A DNA stretch of 64,000 nucleotides from assembly GCF_020539525.1 (NCBI RefSeq), contig NZ_JACDXX010000013.1, forward strand, positions 62,001 to 126,000. The letters run 5' to 3'. The notes under the pieces are model-generated. The model searched no databases. It was not told where the DNA came from and worked only from the letters and a program-made list of their open reading frames with translations. Positions 55,042-63,680 of the stretch are shown piece by piece; the stretch's first letter is position 1; each line of letters begins with the position of its first letter. The DNA comes from Pseudogemmobacter faecipullorum (lineage in GTDB: Bacteria; Pseudomonadota; Alphaproteobacteria; Rhodobacterales; Rhodobacteraceae). The position numbers and the translations under genes were made by a program.

Positions 55042-56319
55042 TCAGCCCTGGCGGGCTGCCGCCACCGCCTCTTCGAGGATGGCGAGCGCCTCGGTGAAAT
55101 GCGCTTCCGGAATGGTCAGCGGCGCGAGGAAGCGCACCACATTGCCGTAAACGCCACAGGTCAGCAGGATCAGGCCACGCTGCAGCGCCTCCAGCCGCAC
55201 CCGGCCGGTGAAGCCGGCATCCGGCGCGCCGGTGCCGGGATTGGCGAATTCGACCGCAACCATGAAGCCCGGGCCGCGGATATCGACGATTTCCGGGGTG
55301 GTGGCACGCAGGCTTTCCAGCTTTTGCTTCAGGCGCGAGCCCAGCTCATTGGCGCGGGCGCAGAGCTGCTCTTCCTCGATCACATCGAGCACCGCATTGG
55401 CGGCTGCGACGCCGAGCGGGTTGCCGGCATAGGTGCCGCCAAGGCCGCCGGGCTGGCTGGCATCCATCAGATCGGCGCGACCGGTGACGGCCGAGATCGG
55501 CAGACCGCCGCCAAGGCCCTTGGCCATGGTGGTGATATCGGCGGCAACGCCATGCGCCTCCATGGCGAACATCTGGCCGGTGCGGGCAAAGCCGGTCTGC
55601 ACCTCATCGGCGATCATCACGATGCCGTTTTCGTCGCAGAGTTTGCGCAGCGCTTTCACCAGATCGGTCGGAGCGGGGTAGAAGCCGCCTTCGCCCTGAA
55701 CCGGTTCGAAGATGATCGCGGCCACGCGGGCCGGGTCGAGATCGTTCTTGAACAGCTTCTGGATACCTTCCATCGCCTGTTCGGTGGTGATCTTGTTGAT
55801 CTCCTGCGGGAAGGGGACGTGGAACACATCCGGCATCATCGCGCCGAAGCCTTTCTTATAGGGCTCGACCTTGCCGGTCAGGGTCATGCCCATGAAGGTC
55901 CGGCCGTGGAAAGCGCCGCCAAAAGCGATGACCGCATTGCGGCCGGTGGCCGAGCGGGCGATCTTGATTGCGTTTTCAACCGCTTCGGCGCCGGTGGTGG
56001 CGAAGATGGTTTTCTTCTGGAAATCTCCCGGAACCAGCGCATTCAGGCGCTCGGCCAGACGGATGTAATTCTCATAGGGCAGGACCTGGTGGCAGGTATG
56101 GGTGAAACGGCCCAGCTGCTCGGTGACGGCCCCGACGATCTTCGGGTGGCGGTGCCCGGTATTGACCACCGCGATCCCGGCCGCGAAGTCGATATAGCGG
56201 TTGCCCTCAATATCCCAAACCTCGGCATTCAGAGCTTTATCGGCATAGATCTGGGTGGTCATGCCCACACCACGGGCAATGGCGCTTTCGCGGCGCGCGG
56301 CGACTTCGGCGTTTTTCAT
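55042..56319 (-). CDS. gabT: 4-aminobutyrate--2-oxoglutarate transaminase
   Basis: A 425-residue class III aminotransferase. Seen: YIDFAAGIAVVNTGHRHP, TGAEAVENAIKIAR, FGGAFHGRTFMGMTLTGK, IADEVQTGFARTGQMFA, and the PLP lysine in TTMAKGLGGGLP. The pattern is that of GabT, which transfers the amino group of GABA to 2-oxoglutarate; 5-aminovalerate is an alternative substrate. No gabD lies next to it. The ATG at 56317-56319 follows GGGAGTC. Confidence 0.9.
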   Translation of the reverse strand: MKNAEVAARRESAIARGVGMTTQIYADKALNAEVWDIEGNRYIDFAAGIAVVNTGHRHPKIVGAVTEQLGRFTHTCHQVLPYENYIRLAERLNALVPGDFQKKTIFATTGAEAVENAIKIARSATGRNAVIAFGGAFHGRTFMGMTLTGKVEPYKKGFGAMMPDVFHVPFPQEINKITTEQAMEGIQKLFKNDLDPARVAAIIFEPVQGEGGFYPAPTDLVKALRKLCDENGIVMIADEVQTGFARTGQMFAMEAHGVAADITTMAKGLGGGLPISAVTGRADLMDASQPGGLGGTYAGNPLGVAAANAVLDVIEEEQLCARANELGSRLKQKLESLRATTPEIVDIRGPGFMVAVEFANPGTGAPDAGFTGRVRLEALQRGLILLTCGVYGNVVRFLAPLTIPEAHFTEALAILEEAVAAARQG

Positions 56320-56668
56320 AACAGACTCCCTGAACGCGTTCACAGAGGCCAGGACCGCTTGCGGCTGCCCCCTCTGGCTGGCGGGCATAGGAGCAAATTC
56401 GCCGCGCCGGATCAATGAGAGCTGTAAGTCCAGATTGCGCGTTCCCGTCGCGCCAGTAAGACCAATTTCAGGGCTGGCCGGGCCCAAGGGCGGAAAGGAA
56501 GGCCAAAGGGCAGGAAGGCAGGCCAGAGAGCGGGCCAGAGAACGGGCCAGAGAACCTGTCGGATCTGCGGCCCGGCCCTGAGGTGCGGCCCAGAGGTACG
56601 GGCCAGAGGTCTTCACTCTTCTTTAACCAGCAAAGCCGATGCTGCGCCTGGTGAATGAGGCGAGACAG
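56320..56668. other. intergenic region with 12-base tandem repeat
   Basis: A 349-base gap between divergent gabT and dprA. It contains three tandem 12-base units GGCCAGAGAACG (56521-56556, last base and one inner base vary) and two further related pieces near 56596-56619. No gene seen. Promoters of both genes must lie here. Confidence 0.65.
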
Positions 56669-57847
56669 ATGCCTGACGGCCCGCTTTCGGAGCAACCAGA
56701 CCCCACCCCCCCGCAGTCGGAGGAGGAACGTCTCGACTGGCTGTGCCTCATTCGCTCCCGCCGGGTCGGTGCGGTGACCTTTCGCCGGCTGCTCAGCGAA
56801 TATGGCTCAGCCCGCGCCGCGCTGGAGGCGCTGCCGCAGATCGCCAGCCAGGCCGGGGTCGGGGGCTATACCGCCTGCAGCGCCGAAATGGCGCGGGCCG
56901 AGCTGCAGGCCGGGGCGCGGATCGGGGCTGAATTTTTGCCGCTCGGCGCTGCAGATTACCCGCCGCAGCTGGCGGCGACACCCGATGCCCCGCCGGTTTT
57001 ATGGCTGCAGGGGCGCCGGGCGCTGTTGCAGCGCCCGATGCTGGCGCTGGTGGGGGCGCGCAATGCCTCGTCGCTGGGGCTGCGCATGGCGCGCAGGCTG
57101 GCTTTTGAGCTGGGCGAGGCGGGCTATGTTCTGGTCTCGGGCCTGGCGCGCGGCATCGATGCCGAGGCGCATCAGGCGGCGCTGGGCAGTGGCACGGTGG
57201 CGGTTCAGCCTGGCGGGGTGGATGTGATCTGGCCCGCGGAAAACGCCGCCCTTGCCGCCGCAATCGCCCGCGAGGGGCTCTGCCTCTCGGAGCATCCGCC
57301 CGGGATGCGGCCGCTGGCGCGGCATTTTCCGGCCCGTAACCGCATCGTCGCGGGCCTGGCGCGGGCGGTGCTGGTGGTCGAGGCGGCGGCGCGTTCCGGC
57401 TCACTGATCACGGCGCGGCTGGCGCTGGATCTGGGGCGCGAGGTGCTGGCGGTGCCAGGCCATCCTTTCGACGCGCGGGCCGCTGGCTGCAATGCGCTGA
57501 TCCGCGAGGGGGCGCAGCTGTTGCGCAGTGCTGCCGATCTGCAGGGGGCTGGCCTGCCGGATATCGCTCAGCCTGAATTGCCAGGCCCGGCCCGCTCCAG
57601 GGGCGCGCCAGAGCCGCGCCCCGCCGGGCGCGACAGCGCAGTGGCCAGCCGGAAGCCCCCCCGGCTGGCTGAAATAACGCGGCTGCATAATCTGATCCTT
57701 GACCGGCTCGGCCCCAGCCCCCAGGCCGAGGATCAGCTGCTGCGCGATCTGGCTTTGCCCGCGGCTCAGCTGCTGCCTGAATTGCTGACCCTGGAGCTCG
57801 AGGGTCGGGTCAGCCGCCAGCCGGGCGGGCTGATCGCCCGGAAGTGA
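56669..57847 (+). CDS. dprA: DNA processing protein DprA (Smf)
   Basis: A 392-residue protein that loads RecA on incoming single-stranded DNA. Order: N-terminal SAM-like helical part (about residues 20-90), Rossmann core with LALVGARNASSLGLRMARRLA, VSGLARGIDAEAHQAAL, ARSGSLITARLALDLGREVLAVPG, and a C-terminal winged helix. The start at 56669 (MPDGPL) follows GTGAATGAGGCGAGACAG; an ATG at 56639 is also open. The Pro/Arg-rich stretch before the winged helix (about residues 310-335) is low complexity. Confidence 0.93.
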   Translation: MPDGPLSEQPDPTPPQSEEERLDWLCLIRSRRVGAVTFRRLLSEYGSARAALEALPQIASQAGVGGYTACSAEMARAELQAGARIGAEFLPLGAADYPPQLAATPDAPPVLWLQGRRALLQRPMLALVGARNASSLGLRMARRLAFELGEAGYVLVSGLARGIDAEAHQAALGSGTVAVQPGGVDVIWPAENAALAAAIAREGLCLSEHPPGMRPLARHFPARNRIVAGLARAVLVVEAAARSGSLITARLALDLGREVLAVPGHPFDARAAGCNALIREGAQLLRSAADLQGAGLPDIAQPELPGPARSRGAPEPRPAGRDSAVASRKPPRLAEITRLHNLILDRLGPSPQAEDQLLRDLALPAAQLLPELLTLELEGRVSRQPGGLIARK

Positions 57848-57988
57848 GGCGATTATGCTGGCCTGGTGCAGGTTTTTTATCCTTTGCCGCGCCCTGTTTT
57901 GATGCATCCTTCCGGGCGCAGTTGACAAAGACGAGCCTTTTCCCACATCTGACCCAGCCTGTGTCAAAGCCTTTCCGGAAGGGTATTC

Positions 57989-60673
57989 ATGCCTGTCGTC
58001 GTTGTAGAATCACCCGCCAAGGCCAAGACAATCAACAAATATCTTGGCTCAGACTATACGGTTCTGGCCTCTTACGGCCATGTTCGCGATCTGCCGCCAA
58101 AGGATGGTTCGGTCGATACCGAACAGGATTTTGCGATGAAATGGGAAGTCGCAGCCGACAGCAAAAAACACGTCCGGGCCATCGCTGAGGCGCTGAAGAC
58201 CGACGATACGCTGATCCTGGCGACCGACCCTGATCGCGAGGGTGAGGCGATTTCCTGGCATCTGCAGGAGGCGCTGGCCTCTTCGCTGAAAAAAGGCAAA
58301 ACGGTCAGCCGGGTGACCTTCAACGCCATCACCAAAGATGCGGTGACCAAGGCGATGCAGCAGCCGCGTCAGGTCGATGTGGCGCTGGTAGAGGCCTATC
58401 TGGCGCGGCGTGCCCTCGATTATCTCGTTGGTTTCACCCTCTCGCCGGTGCTCTGGCGCAAGCTGCCGGGTGCCAAATCGGCGGGAAGGGTGCAATCGGT
58501 CTGCCTGCGCCTGATCGTTGAGCGTGAGATGGAGATCGAGGCCTTTAAGGCCCGGGAATACTGGACCGTGCGCGCTGTCTTCACCACGCCGCGCGGTCAG
58601 GAATTTGAGGCTCAGCTGAATGTGCTGGGCGGGCAGAAGCTGCAGAAGTTCGACATCCCGACCGTTGAGGCCGCCGAGCTGGCGGTGAAGGCGGTCACTG
58701 CGCGCCAGTATAAAGTTGCCGGGGTTGAATCGAAACCGGCCAGCCGCAACCCCTGGCCGCCCTTCATGACCTCGACCCTGCAGCAGGAAGCCAGCCGCAA
58801 ATTCGGCATGGGCGCGAAACAGACGATGAATGCGGCGCAGCGCCTCTATGAGGCGGGCTATATCACCTATATGCGAACCGATGGCATCGATATGGCGCCC
58901 GAAGCGGTGATGGCGGCGCGGGCCGAGATCAAATCGCGCTTTGGCGAGGCCTATGTGCCCTCCAGCCCGCGGATGTATAAAAACAAGGCGAAAAATGCGC
59001 AGGAAGCGCATGAATGTATCCGCCCGACCGATATGTCGGTCGATCCCGGCAGGCTGAAGGTCGAAGAGGATCAGCGTCGTCTCTATGATCTGATCTGGAA
59101 GCGTACCCTCGCCAGCCAGATGTCTGCGGCGCGGATGGAGCGCACCACGGTTGATATTTCCAGCCCCGATGGCGAGGTCGCGCTGCGCGCCAATGGCCAG
59201 GTGCTGCTGTTTGACGGCTTCCTGAAGATCTATGATCAGGGCCGCGATGAGGATGAGGAAGACGAGGGCCGCCTGCCGCAGATCATGCAGGGCGAGGTGG
59301 CCAGCCTGCCTGCGGGGGCTGCCGGTCGCGGCGAGAAAGAGGTCACCGGGGCAGGGGGGGCGGTGAAAGCCGGGCAGAGCTTCACCCAGCCGCCGCCGCG
59401 CTATACCGAGGCGACGCTGGTCAAGCGCATGGAAGAGCTGGGCATCGGCCGCCCCTCGACCTATGCCTCGATCCTGACCACCATCGTCGATCGCGAATAT
59501 GTCCGTAAAGACAAGAACCGCCTGATCCCCGAGGATAAGGGCCGTCTGGTCACCGCCTTCCTGACCAATTTCTTCCGCCGCTATGTCGAATATGATTTCA
59601 CCGCCGGGCTGGAGGGTGAGCTTGATGACGTCTCGGCGGGCGAGCGCGATTACAAGGATGTCCTGGCGCGGTTCTGGCGCGATTTCTCGGCTGCCGTGGC
59701 CGATACCGCCGATCTGCGAATTGGCGAAGTGCTCGACAAGCTTGATGATTTCCTTGCGCCACATCTCTATCCGCCGCGTGCCGATGGCGGCGATCCGCGC
59801 GCCTGCCCGACCTGTGGCTCAGGCCGTCTGCATCTGAAAACCGCCCGTTCGGGCGGCGCCTTCATCGGCTGCGGAAATTACCCGGAATGCCGCTACACCC
59901 GCCCGATCGCCGGCGATGCCGAATCGGTGGCCTCGGACGGGCGCGTGCTTGGCCAGGATGATCAGGGCAATGAAATCTCGCTGCGCGTCGGCCGCTTTGG
60001 CCCCTATGTGCAGCGCGGCGAGGCGAGTGAGGCCCAGCCCAAGCCCGACCGCTCGAGCCTGCCCAAGGGCTGGTCGCCCGATAGTCTGACGCTGGAGCGC
60101 GGGCTGCAGCTGCTGGCTTTGCCGCGTCAGCTCGGGCCGCATCCCGAGGATGGCGAGCCGGTCGAGACCAATCTTGGCCGCTTTGGCCCCTATGTGAAAC
60201 ATGGCAAAACCTATGCCAATCTCGCCGATGCCGAAGAGGTCTTCACCCTTGGCATGAACCGTGCGGTTGAGCTGATCGCGCAGAAACTGGCGCGCGGGCC
60301 TGGCGGGCGCGGGGCGGCGGCACAGCCGCTGAAAAGCCTTGGCGAGCATCCCGAGGGCGGCGAGATCCAGGTCATGCCGGGGCGCTACGGGCCCTATGTC
60401 AAATGGGGCAAGGTCAATGCCACATTGCCGAAAGATGTCGAGCCGGAAGCGGTGACGCTGGAACAGGCGCTGGCGCTGGTGGCGGAAAAGGCCGGGAAAA
60501 AACCGGCAAAGAAGGCGGCGGCGAAAAAGCCCGCCGCCGCAAAAGCCCCGGCGAAAAAACCTGCTGCGAAGAAAACCACGACCAAAGCAGCGGCAGCAAA
60601 GACCACCACGGCCAAAGCCCCGGCGAAGAAGCCTGCGACAAAGAAGGCAGCAGCGGCAAAAGAGCCAGAGTAA
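57989..60673 (+). CDS. topA: DNA topoisomerase I
   Basis: An 894-residue type IA topoisomerase that relaxes negative supercoils. Seen: Toprim VVVESPAKAKTINKYLG and DPDREGEAISWHL, catalytic tyrosine in AGYITYMRTDG, RPSTYASILTTI, one C4 zinc finger (CPTC ... CGNYPEC), and two or three C-terminal topoisomerase repeats with LGRFGPYVK. The last 65 residues are an Ala/Lys/Pro-rich tail resembling histone H1, probably for nonspecific DNA binding. It lies 141 bases after dprA. Confidence 0.97.
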   Translation: MPVVVVESPAKAKTINKYLGSDYTVLASYGHVRDLPPKDGSVDTEQDFAMKWEVAADSKKHVRAIAEALKTDDTLILATDPDREGEAISWHLQEALASSLKKGKTVSRVTFNAITKDAVTKAMQQPRQVDVALVEAYLARRALDYLVGFTLSPVLWRKLPGAKSAGRVQSVCLRLIVEREMEIEAFKAREYWTVRAVFTTPRGQEFEAQLNVLGGQKLQKFDIPTVEAAELAVKAVTARQYKVAGVESKPASRNPWPPFMTSTLQQEASRKFGMGAKQTMNAAQRLYEAGYITYMRTDGIDMAPEAVMAARAEIKSRFGEAYVPSSPRMYKNKAKNAQEAHECIRPTDMSVDPGRLKVEEDQRRLYDLIWKRTLASQMSAARMERTTVDISSPDGEVALRANGQVLLFDGFLKIYDQGRDEDEEDEGRLPQIMQGEVASLPAGAAGRGEKEVTGAGGAVKAGQSFTQPPPRYTEATLVKRMEELGIGRPSTYASILTTIVDREYVRKDKNRLIPEDKGRLVTAFLTNFFRRYVEYDFTAGLEGELDDVSAGERDYKDVLARFWRDFSAAVADTADLRIGEVLDKLDDFLAPHLYPPRADGGDPRACPTCGSGRLHLKTARSGGAFIGCGNYPECRYTRPIAGDAESVASDGRVLGQDDQGNEISLRVGRFGPYVQRGEASEAQPKPDRSSLPKGWSPDSLTLERGLQLLALPRQLGPHPEDGEPVETNLGRFGPYVKHGKTYANLADAEEVFTLGMNRAVELIAQKLARGPGGRGAAAQPLKSLGEHPEGGEIQVMPGRYGPYVKWGKVNATLPKDVEPEAVTLEQALALVAEKAGKKPAKKAAAKKPAAAKAPAKKPAAKKTTTKAAAAKTTTAKAPAKKPATKKAAAAKEPE

Positions 60674-60704
60674 GCGCGGTTTGTTAGCTGCCTGTTCTTG
60701 TAGT

Positions 60705-60743
60705 CGGGGAGTTTCATCGACATAATGTCATGAAAATTCCCCG
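60705..60743. promoter_or_regulatory. 39-bp near-palindrome before the methyltransferase gene
   Basis: Arms pair as CGGGGA ... TCCCCG, with TTTCAT/ATGAAA and a central perfect GACATAATGTC (60719-60729); small offsets interrupt it. It ends 19 bases before the methyltransferase ATG. The centre resembles GGACANNTGTCC-type sites bound by the N-terminal HTH of SsoII/EcoRII-type methyltransferases. It may also end topA transcription. Confidence 0.55.
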
Positions 60744-60761
60744 CTGCCGGAGCCTGCCTCA

Positions 60762-61991
60762 ATGCCTACTGAATTTGACAGGCTGCTCAGCCGTACGGGC
60801 TGGACCATTGCCGAAGCGGCAAAGCGGCTTGGCTATTCTGAACGCCATATTTTCCGCTGGAAGAATGGCGAGGAACACCCGCGTGAGGCGGTTCTGGCGA
60901 TTCTGCGCGCCGAAGGGGCGGCGCCACAGCCGGTGCAGAATGACGGCGCTTTCACCTTTATCGATCTTTTCGCCGGAATCGGCGGTCTGCGCCGCGCCAT
61001 GGAGGCGGCGGGCGGACGCTGCCTTTTCACCTCGGAATGGGACCGCTACGCCCAGAAGACCTATCACGCCAATTACCCCGATAACCGCCCGATTGCCGGT
61101 GATATCCGCGAGGTGGATGAGGCCGATGTGCCGCCGCATGATGTGCTGGTTGCGGGCTTTCCCTGCCAGCCCTTCTCAATCGCCGGCGTGTCAAAGAAAA
61201 ACGCTCTCGGCCGGGCGCATGGCTTCCAGGATGAGACCCAGGGCACTTTGTTCTTCGATGTGGCACGGCTGATTAAGTATCACCGCCCGGCGGCCTTCCT
61301 GCTGGAAAACGTCAAGAACCTCAAAAGCCATGACAAGGGTCATACTTTTGAGGTGATCAAGCGCACCCTGACCGAAGAGCTGGGCTATACGATCCACACC
61401 CGCATTCTCGATGCCGGGCATTTCGTGCCGCAGCACCGCGAGCGGATCGTGATTGTCGGCTTCCGCGACCCGGTGCACTTCAGCTTTGATGACATGGTAC
61501 TGCCCTCTTATGGGGCGCGCCGTCTGAAGGCTATTTTGCATCCCGAAAACGGCATCGAACGCCCCGAGGGGCATTTCACCGAAGGCCCGGATGCCAGGGT
61601 CAGCGCCAAATACACGCTGACCGATAAGCTCTGGCGCTATCTGCAGGATTACGCCGCCAAGCATAAGGCCAAGGGCAATGGCTTTGGCTTTGGCCTGTGC
61701 GGGCCCGAGGATATCTCGCGCACCCTCTCGGCCCGCTATTACAAGGATGGTTCGGAGATTCTGGTGAAGCGGGGCGAGGGCGAGAATCCGCGCCGCCTGA
61801 CGCCGCGCGAATGTGCGCGTCTGATGGGCTATGAGGACAGCTTCCGCATCCCGGTCTCGGACACCCAGGCCTATAAGCAGTTCGGCAATTCGGTTGCTGT
61901 GCCGGTTTTTGCTGAAGTGGCAAAGGTGATGCGGCCGCATATCCTTGCGCTGATGGCGGCACAGAAGGGGAAAGCGCGCCGCCGTGCCTGA
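60762..61991 (+). CDS. DNA (cytosine-5) methyltransferase, EcoRII/Dcm type
   Basis: A 409-residue m5C methyltransferase. An N-terminal helix-turn-helix ([23 protein letters not shown], residues 14-36) precedes the catalytic domain: motif [13 protein letters not shown], motif [13 protein letters not shown] with the catalytic cysteine, motif VI LENVKNL, motif [15 protein letters not shown], motif [11 protein letters not shown]. The [22 protein letters not shown] stretch is close to M.EcoRII and Dcm, which methylate the inner C of CCWGG. The HTH probably represses its own promoter. It overlaps vsr by 8 bases. Confidence 0.92.
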   Translation: MPTEFDRLLSRTGWTIAEAAKRLGYSERHIFRWKNGEEHPREAVLAILRAEGAAPQPVQNDGAFTFIDLFAGIGGLRRAMEAAGGRCLFTSEWDRYAQKTYHANYPDNRPIAGDIREVDEADVPPHDVLVAGFPCQPFSIAGVSKKNALGRAHGFQDETQGTLFFDVARLIKYHRPAAFLLENVKNLKSHDKGHTFEVIKRTLTEELGYTIHTRILDAGHFVPQHRERIVIVGFRDPVHFSFDDMVLPSYGARRLKAILHPENGIERPEGHFTEGPDARVSAKYTLTDKLWRYLQDYAAKHKAKGNGFGFGLCGPEDISRTLSARYYKDGSEILVKRGEGENPRRLTPRECARLMGYEDSFRIPVSDTQAYKQFGNSVAVPVFAEVAKVMRPHILALMAAQKGKARRRA

Positions 61992-62439
61992 TGTGCATGA
62001 CCCGATGACGCGCAGTCGCAATATGGCGGCGATCCGTGGCGCTGATACCAGGCCCGAGCTGATGATCCGCCGTGCTCTGCACGCACTGGGCTTTCGCTTT
62101 CGCCTGCAGGACCGCAAACTGCCTGGGCGCCCCGATCTGGTGCTGGCGCGCTATCGGGCGGTGATTTTCGTTCAGGGCTGTTTCTGGCATCTGCATGGCT
62201 GCGATCTGTTTCGCTGGCCCGCCACCAGGCAAGAGTTCTGGCAGGGCAAGCTGCGGGGCAATCAGGCGCGCGATCAGCGCAATATCGCCCTGCTGACCGG
62301 GCAGGGCTGGCGCGTCGCGCAGATCTGGGAATGCGCGCTGAAGGGGCGACAGAAGCTGGCCCCGGGCCAGGTGGTCGCTGCCCTGGCAGACTGGCTGCGC
62401 TCGGATGCGCCGCTTCTCGATATCAGCGGGCAGGGATAA
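61984..62439 (+). CDS. vsr: very short patch repair endonuclease Vsr
   Basis: A 151-residue mismatch endonuclease that nicks 5' of T in T:G mispairs arising from deamination of 5-methylcytosine. Seen: [60 protein letters not shown] (active-site aspartate and zinc ligands), and a C-terminal WE motif. It starts with GTG at 61984 inside the methyltransferase gene; an ATG at 62005 is an alternative. It stops one base into the next start (TAATG). Confidence 0.93.
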   Translation: MPDVHDPMTRSRNMAAIRGADTRPELMIRRALHALGFRFRLQDRKLPGRPDLVLARYRAVIFVQGCFWHLHGCDLFRWPATRQEFWQGKLRGNQARDQRNIALLTGQGWRVAQIWECALKGRQKLAPGQVVAALADWLRSDAPLLDISGQG

Positions 62440-63680
62440 TGGCCGGACGGGGTGAGCTTTCACGCTATTTCATTGGTGCGGGCGTTAAGGTTCTGCGCCG
62501 CACCGAGGTTGATCCGACGGTGTCAAAGGGCCATGAATTCCAGGGCGTCGATCTGTTTCGCAGCTTTGTCGGCACCCCGCCCGAGCGCGAGAAGATCCCG
62601 GTCACCTGGATCTGGATGGATGACAGTGATGAGGAGCCGCAAAGCGTCGAGGCGCCCGGCACATGGTATAACAGCCGCGCCCGCACTCCGCATCGCAGCC
62701 CGGAATACCGTCTCTATTATCCCGCCGCCGCAGCCCCTCTGGTGCAGCGCGCAAGGGCCGGGGATACGCTTTTTCTCTGCATGACCTCAGCCCGGCGGGT
62801 GCTGGCGATTCTCTGCCCTGGCGGCAGCACTGCCGAGCGGCGGCTGTTATGGCTGTTCAGCCTGCAGCTGACCGATGATTTCACCCTCAGCCAGAATGAT
62901 ATCGGCGATTCGGGCGGGCGCGAGATTGATGCGGCGGCGCGCTTTATTCTGGGCGAGCTGGGTATCGAGGCGGTCGAGCCCGATCCGCCGGCGACCGAAA
63001 GGCTGATCAGAAAATTCGGCCTGCGCTTTCCGACCACGCTTCAGCTCTCGGCCTTTGCCCGCGAAACCCTGCCCGGGATCGATCCGCTGGAAGATCCCGA
63101 TGCTGCGCTGGTGGCCTGGGCCGAACATGAGGAGGATCTGTTTCGCTGGATGGAGCGGCAGATCGTGGCTGACCGGCTGGCCCAGGGCTTTATGCAGGGC
63201 GATGTCGCGGATGTGGCGGGCTTCCTTGGCTTTTCGCTCTCGGTGCAGAACCGGCGCAAATCGCGGGCGGGCTATGCTTTTGCCCATCATACCGAGGCTT
63301 TGCTGAAGGCCTGGGGCATCACCCATACCCGCGAGGCCCGTACCGAAAAACGTTCGGCGGCCGATTTCCTGTTCCCGGGCGAGGTCGAATATGCCGATCC
63401 TGCTTTCCCGGGGGAAAGACTGTCGATGCTGGCGGTGAAGACCAGCTGCAAGGACCGCTGGCGCCAGGTTCTGTCCGAGGCGGCCCGGATCCCCGAGAAA
63501 CATTTGCTGACGCTGGAACCGGCGATCTCGCGGGCGCAGATTGCCGAGATGCAGGGGCAGGGGCTGCGCCTTGTGGTGCCGAAAGTGCTGCATCAGACCT
63601 TTCACCCCGAGCAGCGCGACTGGCTGATCGGGGTGAAAGAGCATCTGACCTGGCTGAAAGCCTCAGGCGGCGCGGGCTGA
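62439..63680 (+). CDS. type IIE restriction endonuclease, EcoRII-like
   Basis: A 413-residue nuclease with the EcoRII layout: an N-terminal effector domain (about residues 1-180, TWYNSRARTPHRSPEYRLYYP) and a C-terminal catalytic domain (from about residue 240). In the latter, ARTEKRSAADFLFPG and MLAVKTSCKDRWRQVL form the PD-(D/E)XK-like core, ending KHLLTLEPAISRAQIAEM and LVVPKVLHQTF. EcoRII cuts before CCWGG and needs a second site as effector. The start overlaps vsr by one base. Its end overlaps the convergent aroG-like gene by 18 bases. Confidence 0.92.
   Translation: MAGRGELSRYFIGAGVKVLRRTEVDPTVSKGHEFQGVDLFRSFVGTPPEREKIPVTWIWMDDSDEEPQSVEAPGTWYNSRARTPHRSPEYRLYYPAAAAPLVQRARAGDTLFLCMTSARRVLAILCPGGSTAERRLLWLFSLQLTDDFTLSQNDIGDSGGREIDAAARFILGELGIEAVEPDPPATERLIRKFGLRFPTTLQLSAFARETLPGIDPLEDPDAALVAWAEHEEDLFRWMERQIVADRLAQGFMQGDVADVAGFLGFSLSVQNRRKSRAGYAFAHHTEALLKAWGITHTREARTEKRSAADFLFPGEVEYADPAFPGERLSMLAVKTSCKDRWRQVLSEAARIPEKHLLTLEPAISRAQIAEMQGQGLRLVVPKVLHQTFHPEQRDWLIGVKEHLTWLKASGGAG

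Noticed and set aside
56593..56620. Small hairpin or IS end near the tandem repeats before dprA
   Set aside because: The pieces are direct variants of the GGGCCAGAGG motif with no terminal inverted repeats, target duplication or transposase.
58049..59764. A 571-codon open frame antisense to topA
   Set aside because: Shadow of topA, which has all catalytic motifs on the plus strand.
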